Shown here piece by piece: positions 7,725 through 17,145 of a stretch of DNA of 64,000 bases (position 1 is its first letter; every line of letters starts with the position of its first letter). A program made the translations under genes and the position numbers. Source of the stretch: Methylococcaceae bacterium (GTDB taxonomy: Bacteria; Pseudomonadota; Gammaproteobacteria; Methylococcales; Methylomonadaceae); assembly GCA_006844705.1 (NCBI GenBank), contig SPJS01000196.1:1-64000 (forward strand), given 5' to 3'. A model generated the notes under the pieces. It was not told the origin of the DNA. It made no database searches and saw only the letters and a program-made list of their open reading frames with translations.

Positions 7725-10046
7725 ATGTCTGAATTAACTTATGCCGATACATGGCCGGATATTGACACCGGGTTGTACAAACGCTCGGTAAAGTTATTAC
7801 GGGCAGTAAAAAACCTGTTGAGCGTCAAGATTTCCCTGCATGCCTATAACCAGATGATACAGGGTGATATTTTTCTGTTTAATCATTTCTCCCGCTTTGA
7901 AACCTTTATTCCCCAGTTTCTGATGTATGAAAAAACCGGGGCTTACAGCTGTTCCATTGCTTCCAGCGAATTTTTTGTAGACGACAGTTTTCTGGCTGAT
8001 TATCTGCAACATGTCGGCGTTTTTCCTCATGATCATCCCCGTCTGTTTGCCTTGATGGCCGAACAAATTCTGCGCGGTAGAAAAGTGATTGTGTTTCCGG
8101 AAGGTGGCATGGTTAAAGATCGCCGGGTGATAGACAAAAACGGTCAATACAGTATTTATTCGCGCATTACCGGCAAGCGGCGCAAGCATCATACCGGGCC
8201 GGCAGTGTTGGGGCAGGGCGTTGATGCCATCAAGTCGGCCATACGTCTGGCCTTCAAGAATAAAGATTCTGACAGGCTGCAACACTGGAAAGAGCAGTTA
8301 CATTTCGACAGTCTGGATGAATTACTGGCGGTCGCATTAAAGCCGACACTGATTGTCCCGGCCAATATCACGTTTTATCCCATTCGCTCATCCGAGAACC
8401 TGTTATTTAAAAGTGTGGAGTTGCTGTCTGATGACCTCACGTTGCGACAGGCGGAAGAATTGCTGATTGAAGGCAATATTCTGTTGAAAGACACGGATAT
8501 GGATATTCGCATGGGAGTGCCGGTGAATCCGTGTTGCGACTGGGACTGGAGAACGCAATGGCTGATGCAAAAAGTCGCATCGGACATGACCTGTACGGAT
8601 GATGCGTTCAGGTTTACCCATCGTCCGAAAAATCTTAAGCAGCGCTTGCTTGGGCACTATTTTGTAAAAAATGCCAAATGTTCAAGAAATCAATATATGA
8701 AGCGGATTTATGCCAATGTGACCATCAATCTAAGTCATCTGGCAGCGACGTTATTGATGATATTTATGGATGCAAATTCCAGTCATATTGAAAAGAGCCA
8801 TTTTTATACGGTTTTGTATATTGCGATTAAAAATCTGCAAAAAAATACGCGCATTCATTTGCATCGCAGTCTGCTGAATCCGGATGAATACGGTGATCTG
8901 GTACATGGCCTGAATGCCCGCTTCGATCATTTTATATGCATTGCCAAAGAGGCTGAATTGATTGCCGAGCAGGATGAATGCTATTACTTTTTACCCAAGC
9001 TTAGGGAAGATCACCATTTCGATCAAATCAGGCTGGAAAACCCGATTGCGGTTTACCACAATGAAGCGGCACCGTTGAAAGCAGTGCGCGAGGCATTACT
9101 GGAAGCAGACAGAAGTTATCAGGACATCAATCCGCATGAATTGGCGGCATGGCATTTACAGGATGAGCAATTAATTCTGGCATTTGAACAGCAAAATTAT
9201 AACCAGCAAGGTGCGCAAGCATACAAACAGACAGAAACGGCTACTGCAGACCCCAGCCCCTTTTTTATTCGTCCCCGGCAGGCGAATGGCTTTGGTGTAT
9301 TGTTGATTCACGGCCTGTTAGCGAGCCCGGCAGAGTTGCGTGATTATGGGCATTATCTTGCCGAAAAGGGATTTACTGTGCTGGGAGTACGCATCAAAGG
9401 ACATGGCACTGCAGCTTCAGCATTGCGCGAACTCAGTTTTGAGCAATGGTTTGAGAGCGTTAAACGCGGTTTCAATATTTTGAAAATGAACTGCTCCAAA
9501 CTGTTTGTCATCGGTTTTTCAACTGGGGCGGCATTGGGTTGCAAACTAGCGGCTGAAAATCATTCTGAAATCGCAGGACTGGTCGCGGTGTCTGTGCCGA
9601 TCAAATTTGTTAACAGCAATTTTATGCTGATCCCTTTACTGCACAATACCAATACGCTGGTGCATTGGGTGTCTTCATTCGAAGGGGTCAAACCCTATCT
9701 GGAAAATGAGCCTGAACACCCGGATATCAATTATTGCAATGTGCCGGTACGGGCGCTATATGAATTGCGACGTCTGATCAATCATGTCGAGGCCTTATTG
9801 GCCGATATTGAAACCCCCACTCTGCTGCTTTATGCCGACGAAGACCCAGTGGTGTCTTACCAGAGTGCGGAGACCTTGTTCAGCAAACTGGGCAGCAAGC
9901 TAAAAAAACAGGTGACCGTGCATGCTGACCGGCACGGTATTCTGATGGAAAATATTGATAATAGCTGGTGCAAAATAGACAAATTTCTGGCTAAACAACA
10001 GAAAAATCCGAATTTTGCCTCGGTAAAACCTCATCCTGTCATCTAA
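7725..10046 (+). CDS. Acyltransferase (PlsC-like) fused to alpha/beta hydrolase
   Basis: The 773-residue protein has a strong GGGAGA ribosome site. The N-terminal part is a glycerol-3-phosphate/lysophosphatidate-type acyltransferase: FNHFSRFE at about 52-59 gives the HxxxxE catalytic motif, and VFPEGGMVKD lies near 125. The C-terminal part (about 520-760) is an alpha/beta hydrolase: VLLIHGLLASPAELRDYG forms the oxyanion region, GFSTG (Ser near 597) is the nucleophile elbow, YADEDPVVS carries the acid and DRHGIL the His. The gene is the first of an operon with a thiolase, a FadN-type enzyme and a FadE-type dehydrogenase. It may therefore release or re-esterify acyl chains feeding beta-oxidation. 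The exact substrates are unknown. Confidence 0.85.
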   Translation: MSELTYADTWPDIDTGLYKRSVKLLRAVKNLLSVKISLHAYNQMIQGDIFLFNHFSRFETFIPQFLMYEKTGAYSCSIASSEFFVDDSFLADYLQHVGVFPHDHPRLFALMAEQILRGRKVIVFPEGGMVKDRRVIDKNGQYSIYSRITGKRRKHHTGPAVLGQGVDAIKSAIRLAFKNKDSDRLQHWKEQLHFDSLDELLAVALKPTLIVPANITFYPIRSSENLLFKSVELLSDDLTLRQAEELLIEGNILLKDTDMDIRMGVPVNPCCDWDWRTQWLMQKVASDMTCTDDAFRFTHRPKNLKQRLLGHYFVKNAKCSRNQYMKRIYANVTINLSHLAATLLMIFMDANSSHIEKSHFYTVLYIAIKNLQKNTRIHLHRSLLNPDEYGDLVHGLNARFDHFICIAKEAELIAEQDECYYFLPKLREDHHFDQIRLENPIAVYHNEAAPLKAVREALLEADRSYQDINPHELAAWHLQDEQLILAFEQQNYNQQGAQAYKQTETATADPSPFFIRPRQANGFGVLLIHGLLASPAELRDYGHYLAEKGFTVLGVRIKGHGTAASALRELSFEQWFESVKRGFNILKMNCSKLFVIGFSTGAALGCKLAAENHSEIAGLVAVSVPIKFVNSNFMLIPLLHNTNTLVHWVSSFEGVKPYLENEPEHPDINYCNVPVRALYELRRLINHVEALLADIETPTLLLYADEDPVVSYQSAETLFSKLGSKLKKQVTVHADRHGILMENIDNSWCKIDKFLAKQQKNPNFASVKPHPVI

Positions 10047-10086
10047 ACGGATAGCGTTGCAGACCCTATCCGAAGGAGAACATCAC

Positions 10087-11229
10087 ATGAAAAGTGTTGT
10101 GATCGCAGCGTATAAACGCTCCCCGTTTACCCCGGCCAAACACGGTGAACTGGCGTCAGTCAGGCCGGATGAAATGACCGCCCAGGTAGTTACGGCACTG
10201 GTCGAACAAAGTGCCGTTAATCCGCAGGATATTGAAGACCTGATCTTGGGCTGCGCCTTTCCGGAAGGGGAGCAGGGCATGAATATGGCGCGACTGGTGG
10301 TGCCTCTGGCGGGGTTGCCTAAATCTATCGCAGGCATAACCATGAACCGCTTTTGCGGCTCTTCCATGTCGGCGATCCACATGGCGGCCGGGGCGATTGC
10401 TATGGGCGCGGGCGATGTGTTTATCTGTGCTGGTGTGGAATCCATGAGCCGTGTGCCCATGGGCGGATTTAACATGCTGCCGCATCCGGGCTTGTTTGAA
10501 AAATACCCGCAAGCATTTATGAGCATGGGGGAAACGGCGGAAAATCTGGCACACAATTATGAGATTCCGCGTCAACAGCAGGAAGCTTTTGCGATCAGCA
10601 GTCAACAAAAAGCCGCTCGCGCACAACAACAAGGCCATTTTCAACAAGAAATTGTAGAAATGACCCTGATGGACGGATCACGGGTTAATCAGGATGGTTG
10701 CCTGCGGCCGGACTCTAATGCGCAGGAAATGTCAGAACTTAACCCGGCATTCAAACACGATGGCAGTGTAACTGCTGCTACCTCGTCACCGTTGACCGAC
10801 GGCGCTGCCGCAGTGCTGCTATGCAGTGAAGACTATGCGGATCACCATCAATTACATGGCATGGCTCGTATCAAGAGCTGTGCTGTGTCCGGGTGTGCGC
10901 CGGAAATTATGGGTATCGGTCCGGTGAGTGCCAGCCGAAAAGCCTTGCACCGTGCCGGATTAAGTCTGGGCGAGATGGGTGTTGTTGAGTTGAATGAAGC
11001 CTTTGCCGCACAAGCCATAGCGGTATTGCAGGAACTGCCGATCAATGTGGAAAAGCTTAATCTTGATGGCGGTGCCATAGCATTAGGCCACCCTCTGGGA
11101 GCGACCGGCGCGCGCATTACCGGCAAGGCCGCGGCATTGCTGCAGCGTGAAGGTGAAAAATATGCGCTGGCCACCCAGTGTATTGGTGGCGGGCAGGGCA
11201 TTGCCACGATTCTGGAGGCAGTGTCATGA
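10087..11229 (+). CDS. fadA: Acetyl-CoA C-acyltransferase (3-ketoacyl-CoA thiolase)
   Basis: It catalyses the last step of each beta-oxidation round, thiolytic cleavage of 3-ketoacyl-CoA. The ATG at 10087 sits behind AAGGAGA and is preferred to an upstream TTG. The 380-residue product has the acylation Cys in NRFCGSSMSAIHMAAGA (Cys90), NEAFAAQA, the His in GGAIALGHPLGATGAR and the second Cys in TQCIGGGQG, so all catalytic elements are present. It overlaps the next gene by four bases (ATGA) and is translationally coupled to it. The pairing with a FadN-type partner resembles the Bacillus fadNAE arrangement. Confidence 0.92.
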   Translation: MKSVVIAAYKRSPFTPAKHGELASVRPDEMTAQVVTALVEQSAVNPQDIEDLILGCAFPEGEQGMNMARLVVPLAGLPKSIAGITMNRFCGSSMSAIHMAAGAIAMGAGDVFICAGVESMSRVPMGGFNMLPHPGLFEKYPQAFMSMGETAENLAHNYEIPRQQQEAFAISSQQKAARAQQQGHFQQEIVEMTLMDGSRVNQDGCLRPDSNAQEMSELNPAFKHDGSVTAATSSPLTDGAAAVLLCSEDYADHHQLHGMARIKSCAVSGCAPEIMGIGPVSASRKALHRAGLSLGEMGVVELNEAFAAQAIAVLQELPINVEKLNLDGGAIALGHPLGATGARITGKAAALLQREGEKYALATQCIGGGQGIATILEAVS

Positions 11230-13535
11230 GCATTAACAAGGTGGCCGTCATGGGTGCCGGTGTGATGGGCTCAGGTATTGCCGCACAGGTAGCGAATGCA
11301 GGCGTGGATGTGTTGCTGCTGGATATTGTCAGTGAGCAGGGTTCCCCCAATGCACTGGCGGAAAAGGCATTGGAAAAGCTGCAAAAATCCGAACCACATG
11401 CACTCATGCATAAACGCAATGTCCGACATATTCACTGCGGCAATTTGCAGGATGATCTGCAACGTTTGAAAGACATGGACTGGGTGATTGAAGCTGTGGT
11501 TGAGAAACCCGACATCAAACGCGGCTTGTATCATCAACTGCAGCAAGTGTGTTCAGCGCAGTGCATTTTTTCATCAAACACCTCAACCCTGCCGTTGCAT
11601 GTGCTGGCCGCTGGATTTCCGGAAGATTTTAGCCGTCGTTTTATGATTACCCATTTCTTCAATCCGCCGCGCTATATGAGGCTGCTTGAATTGGTGGTAC
11701 CAGAACAGTTTGATCCAACATTGCTGACTGAATTGACCGCTTTTGCCGATGTACGATTGGGCAAAGGTTGCGTGTTTTGCAAAGATACGCCGGGATTTAT
11801 CGCTAACCGTATCGGCACCTTCTGGATTCAGACGGCAGTGCAGCAGGCAGTAAAATTTGAGTTAAGCATTGAACAATGTGACGCAGCGATGCGCCTGTTC
11901 GGCATTCCTAAAACCGGTGTGTTTGGCTTGCTGGATCTGGTCGGACTGGACGTGATGCCGCTGGTTCTACAGAGCTTTAAACGCACTTTGCCTGCCGAAG
12001 ACAAACTGGCTGCCATTGTAGAAAACCCACCAATACTGGATATGTTACTGGCGCAAGGGATGACGGGTAGAAAAGGCAGGGGCGGGTTTTACCGTCTGCT
12101 TAAAACAGCAGGTAACAAGGTCAAACAAGGGGTAGACCTGGTCAGTGGAGACTACCGCGACAGCCACAGACAACGGATTGAAGGTGTGGACAGCAGCGCG
12201 TCATCAATACGAGACTTTTTGTTGCAGGATAATGCCTTAAGTCATTATTGCTGGAAGTTGTGGTCTGACACGCTTTGTTATGCGGCAGATATTCATGTGC
12301 AGATTGCGGACAATATCGAGTCTATCGATACAGCCATGCGCCTCGGTTATAACTGGAAGTTCGGGCCATTTGAAATGATTGAATATCTGGGGGCTGACTG
12401 GTTCCTGCAACAGTTGGTGCAGCACCAGCACGAGATTCCAGCGTTGCTGGCAGATGGTCATCCATTGTATCAGCAGATTGACAGTCAGCTTCTGATGAAA
12501 CAGGCGCACGGTCAATATCGACCAATAAAACGAGCTGAAGGCGTGCTGTTATTAAGAGACATCAGAAGGAAGAGCACCCCCTTGCGAAAAACACCATCAG
12601 CCAGTTTGTGGGATATCGGCGATGGCTGTTTGTGTCTTGAATTCCACAGCAAAATGAACACACTGGATACGCGTATACTCACATTGATTAGTGAAAGCAT
12701 CGAGTTATGCGCCAGCCAATATCAGGCATTGGTGATTTACAACGAAGGTGAAAACTTCTCTGCCGGGGCTAACTTGAGCCTGCTGATGCCTGAAATCAAA
12801 AATCATGAACTGGACACGGTGGATGACATACTCAGGGCAGGGCAACAGGCATTTCAGGCCTTGAAATATGCTCCGTTTCCGGTGCTAGGTGCACCTTCTG
12901 GGTTGGCGCTGGGTGGAGGGTGTGAAATCCTGCTGCATTGTGATGCGATTCAGGCGCATGCTGAAGTGTACATGGGGTTGGTGGAAGTCGGTGTCGGTTT
13001 GGTGCCGGCGTGGGGAGGTTGTAAGGAATTACTGCAGCGTTGGATACGTCATCCTAAACGGCCGGGCGGACCATTGCCTCCGATCGCCAAATGTTTTGAA
13101 ACTATTGGCATGGCTACGGTTTCAAAATCTGCACAACAGGCCAGACAACTGTTGTTTCTGGGGCAGGATGATGGCATCAGCATGAACCGTGACCGCCTGC
13201 TGGCAGATGCCAAAGCACGGGCACTGGGCATGGTGGAGGGTTACTATCCACCGGAACCCTTTGTTTATCAGTTACCGGGGGCGACGGCCCGCGCCGCACT
13301 GGCTATTGCAACACATACTCTGCAACTATTGGGCAAGGCTTCTGCCTACGATGTTGAAATCGGCAAGCAATTGGCGACCATTTTGAGCGGGGGTGAGACA
13401 GAGAGTAGCGGTGAAATTACCGAACAGGCGATGTTCGATCTGGAAGTTGAGGCGTTTCTGCATCTGATCCAGCAACAGAAAACGCTGGCCAGACTGGAAC
13501 ACATGTTGACCACAGGAAAAGCGCTACGTAATTAG
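11226..13535 (+). CDS. fadN: 3-hydroxyacyl-CoA dehydrogenase / enoyl-CoA hydratase (FadN-type)
   Basis: The 769-residue protein starts at the ATG overlapping the thiolase stop. The N-terminus is an NAD-binding Rossmann domain (VAVMGAGVMGSGIAAQVANA) with the hydroxyacyl-CoA dehydrogenase signature HFFNPPRYMRLLELV and DTPGFIANRIG. The C-terminal third (about 475-680) is a crotonase-fold hydratase with GENFSAGANLSLL and ALGGGCEILLHCD as oxyanion-hole segments. Dehydrogenase-first order is that of FadN/YusL and opposite to E. coli FadB, where the hydratase comes first. It supplies steps two and three of beta-oxidation between the neighbouring dehydrogenase and thiolase. The gene symbol rests on domain order and context. 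Confidence 0.9.
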   Translation: MSINKVAVMGAGVMGSGIAAQVANAGVDVLLLDIVSEQGSPNALAEKALEKLQKSEPHALMHKRNVRHIHCGNLQDDLQRLKDMDWVIEAVVEKPDIKRGLYHQLQQVCSAQCIFSSNTSTLPLHVLAAGFPEDFSRRFMITHFFNPPRYMRLLELVVPEQFDPTLLTELTAFADVRLGKGCVFCKDTPGFIANRIGTFWIQTAVQQAVKFELSIEQCDAAMRLFGIPKTGVFGLLDLVGLDVMPLVLQSFKRTLPAEDKLAAIVENPPILDMLLAQGMTGRKGRGGFYRLLKTAGNKVKQGVDLVSGDYRDSHRQRIEGVDSSASSIRDFLLQDNALSHYCWKLWSDTLCYAADIHVQIADNIESIDTAMRLGYNWKFGPFEMIEYLGADWFLQQLVQHQHEIPALLADGHPLYQQIDSQLLMKQAHGQYRPIKRAEGVLLLRDIRRKSTPLRKTPSASLWDIGDGCLCLEFHSKMNTLDTRILTLISESIELCASQYQALVIYNEGENFSAGANLSLLMPEIKNHELDTVDDILRAGQQAFQALKYAPFPVLGAPSGLALGGGCEILLHCDAIQAHAEVYMGLVEVGVGLVPAWGGCKELLQRWIRHPKRPGGPLPPIAKCFETIGMATVSKSAQQARQLLFLGQDDGISMNRDRLLADAKARALGMVEGYYPPEPFVYQLPGATARAALAIATHTLQLLGKASAYDVEIGKQLATILSGGETESSGEITEQAMFDLEVEAFLHLIQQQKTLARLEHMLTTGKALRN

Positions 13536-13549
13536 CCTGGAGGTGTGAG

Positions 13550-15784
13550 ATGTCATTCATCAAGTCACTCAGAACTACGCTGATCAGCCGGCATCTTTAT
13601 CGCATGATGCAACACAGCCTGCCAGCGATCTCACAAACTGAGCAGGAAGCCTTAACCGCCGGTAATACCTGGTGGGATGCCGAATTATTCAGTGGTCAAC
13701 CGGACTGGAAAAAACTGGACCAACTCCCTGCCGCGCGCCTCACTGAAACAGAGCAGGCATTTATCGACGGGCCGGTGGAAACGCTGTGTGGCATGCTGGA
13801 TGACTGGGATATCACCTATCATCGTCATGATTTGCCGCCGGAGGTGTGGGATTTCATCAAGCAACAGCGTTTTTGCGGGATCATTATTCCGCAGCAGTAT
13901 GGCGGACTGGCGTTTTCCGAATTCGCTCATTCGCAGATTGTTATGAAAATCGCCAGCCGTAGCACGACCGCTGCCGTCACGGTGATGGTGCCCAATTCAT
14001 TGGGCCCGGCGAAATTGCTGCTGGCCTACGGCACTGAACAACAAAAAAATCATTATCTGCCACGCCTGGCCAGAGGACAGGATATGCCAGCGTTTGCTCT
14101 CACCGGCCCGAAAGCGGGCAGTGATGCCAGTGCGATTCCGGATAGCGGAGTGGTGTGCTTTGGATCATACCAGGGTGAAGACCATGTTTTAGGCATGCGG
14201 TTAAACTGGGAAAAGCGCTACATCACGCTGGGGCCGGTTGCCACCGTTCTGGGAATGGCTTTTCGTCTGTATGACCCGGATCATTTGTTAGGCGAAGAAG
14301 AAAACCCGGGCATCACGCTGGCGTTAATCCCCACCGATACCGAAGGGGTGAGCATTGGACAGCGTCATCTGCCAATGGAATCGGCTTTCCAGAATGGTCC
14401 CAATTGGGGCAAAGACGTATTCGTACCCATTGATTTTATCATCGGCGGACGTGAGCGTGCAGGACAAGGCTGGAGGATGTTAATGCAATGCCTGGCCACC
14501 GGGAGGGCCATTTCTTTGCCTGCGCTCAGCGTGGGATCGAGTAAATTTGTCTGCCGTACGACTGGCGCGTACGCCCGAATTCGTGAGCAGTTCAATTTGC
14601 CGTTGGGCTATATGGAAGGCATCGAAGATGTTCTGGCGCGTATGGCAGGTGAAACCTACGTGCTGGATGCAGCCAGACAAGTGACGTGCGCAGCACTGGA
14701 TAATGGTGAAAAGCCCGCCATTATCTCTGCAATTCTGAAATATAAGACCACAGAGGGCATGCGCCGGGTCATTAATGATGCGATGGACATACAGGGCGGC
14801 AGCGGTATTTGTCTGGGGCCAATGAATTATATCGGCCGCCTGTATCAGGTCATCCCAATAGGAATTACAGTGGAAGGCGCAAACATACTGACTCGCAGCC
14901 TGATGATTTTCGGTCAGGGGTCGGTCAGATGTCACCCGTTTGTGTTGAAGGAACTGGAAGCCCTGCAGATGCAGGACAAGCAACAGGGGCTGTCACTGTT
15001 TGATGATTTGATCTGGCAGCATATTGCATTTTTTGTCAGAAACCTCCTGCGAGGATGGTGTTATTCAATCACCGGCACGCATGTACCTGCAGACCGGGGC
15101 AATAATATGACACGTCCTTATTACAAAAAGCTGCAACGTTTAACTACAGCGTTTGCCGTAATGGCCGATTTCACTCTGATGCGTCTGGGAGGTGGGTTAA
15201 AACGCAAAGAACGATTATCAGGACAATTTGCGGATGTACTCAGTAACCTGTATCTGTGTTCATGTGCACTCAAGCATTTTAAAAATCAGGGATGCCAACA
15301 GGAAGATGAGCCCCTGTTACACTGGGCCTGCCAAACCCGCCTGTTTCTCACTCAGGAAGCCCTGTTCAAAGCCGCGACGCTGACCAAGAGTATTGCTGCA
15401 AGGTCATTGTTGTTTCTGCTTTTCCCGTTGGGTCGCATTGTTAATCCGGTAGATGATGGTTTGACACCTGAACTTGCCAAAATATTGATTACCAAAAACC
15501 CGGCACGACAACGGCTGACGGAAGATATTTATATTGATAAAAAACCAGAAAGTGCCAGTGGCAGGGTTGAACAGGCGTTTAACGGCATACTTCAAGCTGC
15601 ATCTGCAGAGCGAAAACTAAGACAATTCAAAAAGCAAAACAAATTGGAAGAAAAGAGTATTGAACAAATTATCGATGAAGCTGTTAAGAATAATATCTTG
15701 ATGCCAGAGGAAATAGAATTGATTAATCAGGCTAGCCAGGCACGGGCAAGCACTATTGGTGTCGATAGCTTTGAAAAATTATGA
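13550..15784 (+). CDS. fadE: Acyl-CoA dehydrogenase, FadE-type
   Basis: It is predicted to catalyse the first, FAD-dependent step of beta-oxidation. The 744-residue protein is preceded by a GGAGG site 14 bases after the FadN stop. It shows FadE-type features: GIIIPQQYGGLAFSEFAHSQ, ALTGPKAGSDASAIPD for FAD/substrate contact, GGSGICLGP and, at the active-site region, VEGANILTRSLMIFGQG. A long C-terminal extension corresponds to the DUF1974 region of FadE. Compared with E. coli FadE (about 814 residues) it is shorter at the N-terminus and lacks a clear membrane segment. It is the last gene of the four-gene fatty-acid operon. Confidence 0.9.
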   Translation: MSFIKSLRTTLISRHLYRMMQHSLPAISQTEQEALTAGNTWWDAELFSGQPDWKKLDQLPAARLTETEQAFIDGPVETLCGMLDDWDITYHRHDLPPEVWDFIKQQRFCGIIIPQQYGGLAFSEFAHSQIVMKIASRSTTAAVTVMVPNSLGPAKLLLAYGTEQQKNHYLPRLARGQDMPAFALTGPKAGSDASAIPDSGVVCFGSYQGEDHVLGMRLNWEKRYITLGPVATVLGMAFRLYDPDHLLGEEENPGITLALIPTDTEGVSIGQRHLPMESAFQNGPNWGKDVFVPIDFIIGGRERAGQGWRMLMQCLATGRAISLPALSVGSSKFVCRTTGAYARIREQFNLPLGYMEGIEDVLARMAGETYVLDAARQVTCAALDNGEKPAIISAILKYKTTEGMRRVINDAMDIQGGSGICLGPMNYIGRLYQVIPIGITVEGANILTRSLMIFGQGSVRCHPFVLKELEALQMQDKQQGLSLFDDLIWQHIAFFVRNLLRGWCYSITGTHVPADRGNNMTRPYYKKLQRLTTAFAVMADFTLMRLGGGLKRKERLSGQFADVLSNLYLCSCALKHFKNQGCQQEDEPLLHWACQTRLFLTQEALFKAATLTKSIAARSLLFLLFPLGRIVNPVDDGLTPELAKILITKNPARQRLTEDIYIDKKPESASGRVEQAFNGILQAASAERKLRQFKKQNKLEEKSIEQIIDEAVKNNILMPEEIELINQASQARASTIGVDSFEKL

Positions 15785-16348
15785 AATACAAATCCAATAA
15801 AATGAGTTGCACAAATAGTATTGTGGTTTTCAATATTATTCAGTTTGTTATATTGTTTTCTTATAGTAATTGATGAAGAGTTAATCAGAGATTCCTTAAC
15901 AATCTGCGTCTATTATTAGCTGTAGGTATTCATTTAAAATCCCCCGTCTTTAGCAGATTGAGTATTCATAGCGCTTACTCAAAGAGAGAGTAAATATGCA
16001 TAATTCATATATGCTCAACAGTCTATTTGCTTAAAGCATATGAGGTATTTGTTTTTGAATGCGGCGTCTTCAGTTACTATTCAGGTCTAGATATTATATT
16101 TTTAGGCGCTAAATAAGTACATTTTAGTTACAGTGATCAATTATTAATTTGTTTAGGAGATAAAAAATATATATGTGAAGGTGAGAAGAAATAATAGTGA
16201 GGGGTGTTATTTGTTCTTTTTTAATACAAAGAAATAATTAAATGTGAATTAGATCATATTTAATAGAAATAGACAGAGTGACAATTAGATGCATAGGAAG
16301 TTATGTGTTTAATAATATTAACCCTTTTTAAGAGATGTGGAGATCACA
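15785..16348. other. Long AT-rich intergenic region
   Basis: About 560 bases between the fatty-acid operon and the PEP-CTERM gene show no ORF with protein character, no clear terminator hairpin and no riboswitch that I recognise. It is markedly more AT-rich than the flanking genes and probably holds the promoter of the PEP-CTERM gene. A GGAG site precedes the ATG at 16349. Confidence 0.5.
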
Positions 16349-16966
16349 ATGAAAAATCAAGTTTTAAGGATAATTTTGCTTGTTTTATTATTAGTAGTGC
16401 AAAAAAATTCAATGGCTGGCGTAATTGTCAATACCGGAGCCTCAACGCAATTTGGCGGGCTTGTGCTTGCGACAAGTCAATGGGTCGCCGGTTTTATCAG
16501 TATTGATGATGGGTATCGTATTGAGAATATATCAACTAACTATTGGGGAAATGGAGAGCAACTTACATTTGCACTATATGAAGATGAATCTGGCTTGCCA
16601 GGAACAGAAATAGTTTCATTTATAGTTGAAACTGAAGTGACAGACACATCAACGATTAACACCTTAAATATTCCCGCCGATGAGCAGGAAATATCTGCTG
16701 GAAATTATTGGGTGTCCTTTGAAGTGAGGGAAGGCCAATCATTCTCCGGCGGCTTGCAGGGAGGAAGTGATGCCGCATTTTTTAACCCATTAGAAAAAGA
16801 CGCATTTTGGCTTGCTTTAGATGGGAATTGGCGGTCAGTCTCTACACATCAAGGGCGTATTGGCTTAACTATTGAAGCTACACCGGTACCCTTACCAGCT
16901 TCAGGCCTTTTATTTGCTTCAATGTGTTTGTTTATGATGCGAGTTCGTAAAAGCCTCTCTCAATAA
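16349..16966 (+). CDS. PEP-CTERM sorting-signal exported protein
   Basis: The ATG at 16349 lies behind GGAG and is preferred over an in-frame GTG at 16337. The 205-residue product has a signal peptide (MKNQVLRIILLVLLLVV). A beta-rich domain follows (WVAGFISIDDGYRIENIS, ALYEDESGLPGTEI, AGNYWVSFEV). The C-terminal tripartite signal is VPLPASGLLFASMCLFMM then RVRKSLSQ, a PEP-CTERM-type motif processed by an exosortase. The protein is therefore expected to be exported and sorted to the cell surface or an exopolysaccharide matrix. The domain resembles the choice-of-anchor type found in PEP-CTERM proteins. No exosortase gene is in the window. Confidence 0.85.
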   Translation: MKNQVLRIILLVLLLVVQKNSMAGVIVNTGASTQFGGLVLATSQWVAGFISIDDGYRIENISTNYWGNGEQLTFALYEDESGLPGTEIVSFIVETEVTDTSTINTLNIPADEQEISAGNYWVSFEVREGQSFSGGLQGGSDAAFFNPLEKDAFWLALDGNWRSVSTHQGRIGLTIEATPVPLPASGLLFASMCLFMMRVRKSLSQ

Positions 16967-17145
16967 GATAGGTAAAAACATAATGTTTTCATGGTATGTT
17001 AGGGCCTTGCGTACAGCAGAGATTTGCTTGGATAAATAGATATTTATCAACCAGGTAACGGGTAGTAAGCCAATCACACTTTGCTTTGTGCAGGTATCAA
17101 TTAATAATATCTACCTTTGGCACGATAATAACGCCTGAAAACATA

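Noticed and set aside
7797..8285. Antisense frame inside the acyltransferase-hydrolase gene
   Set aside because: It lies opposite conserved catalytic motifs (HxxxxE and FPEGG), has no ribosome site and is not coding.
15785..16348. c-di-GMP riboswitch in the long AT-rich gap
   Set aside because: It was considered because c-di-GMP enzymes are numerous here, but no GEMM-like conserved core or paired stems were found.
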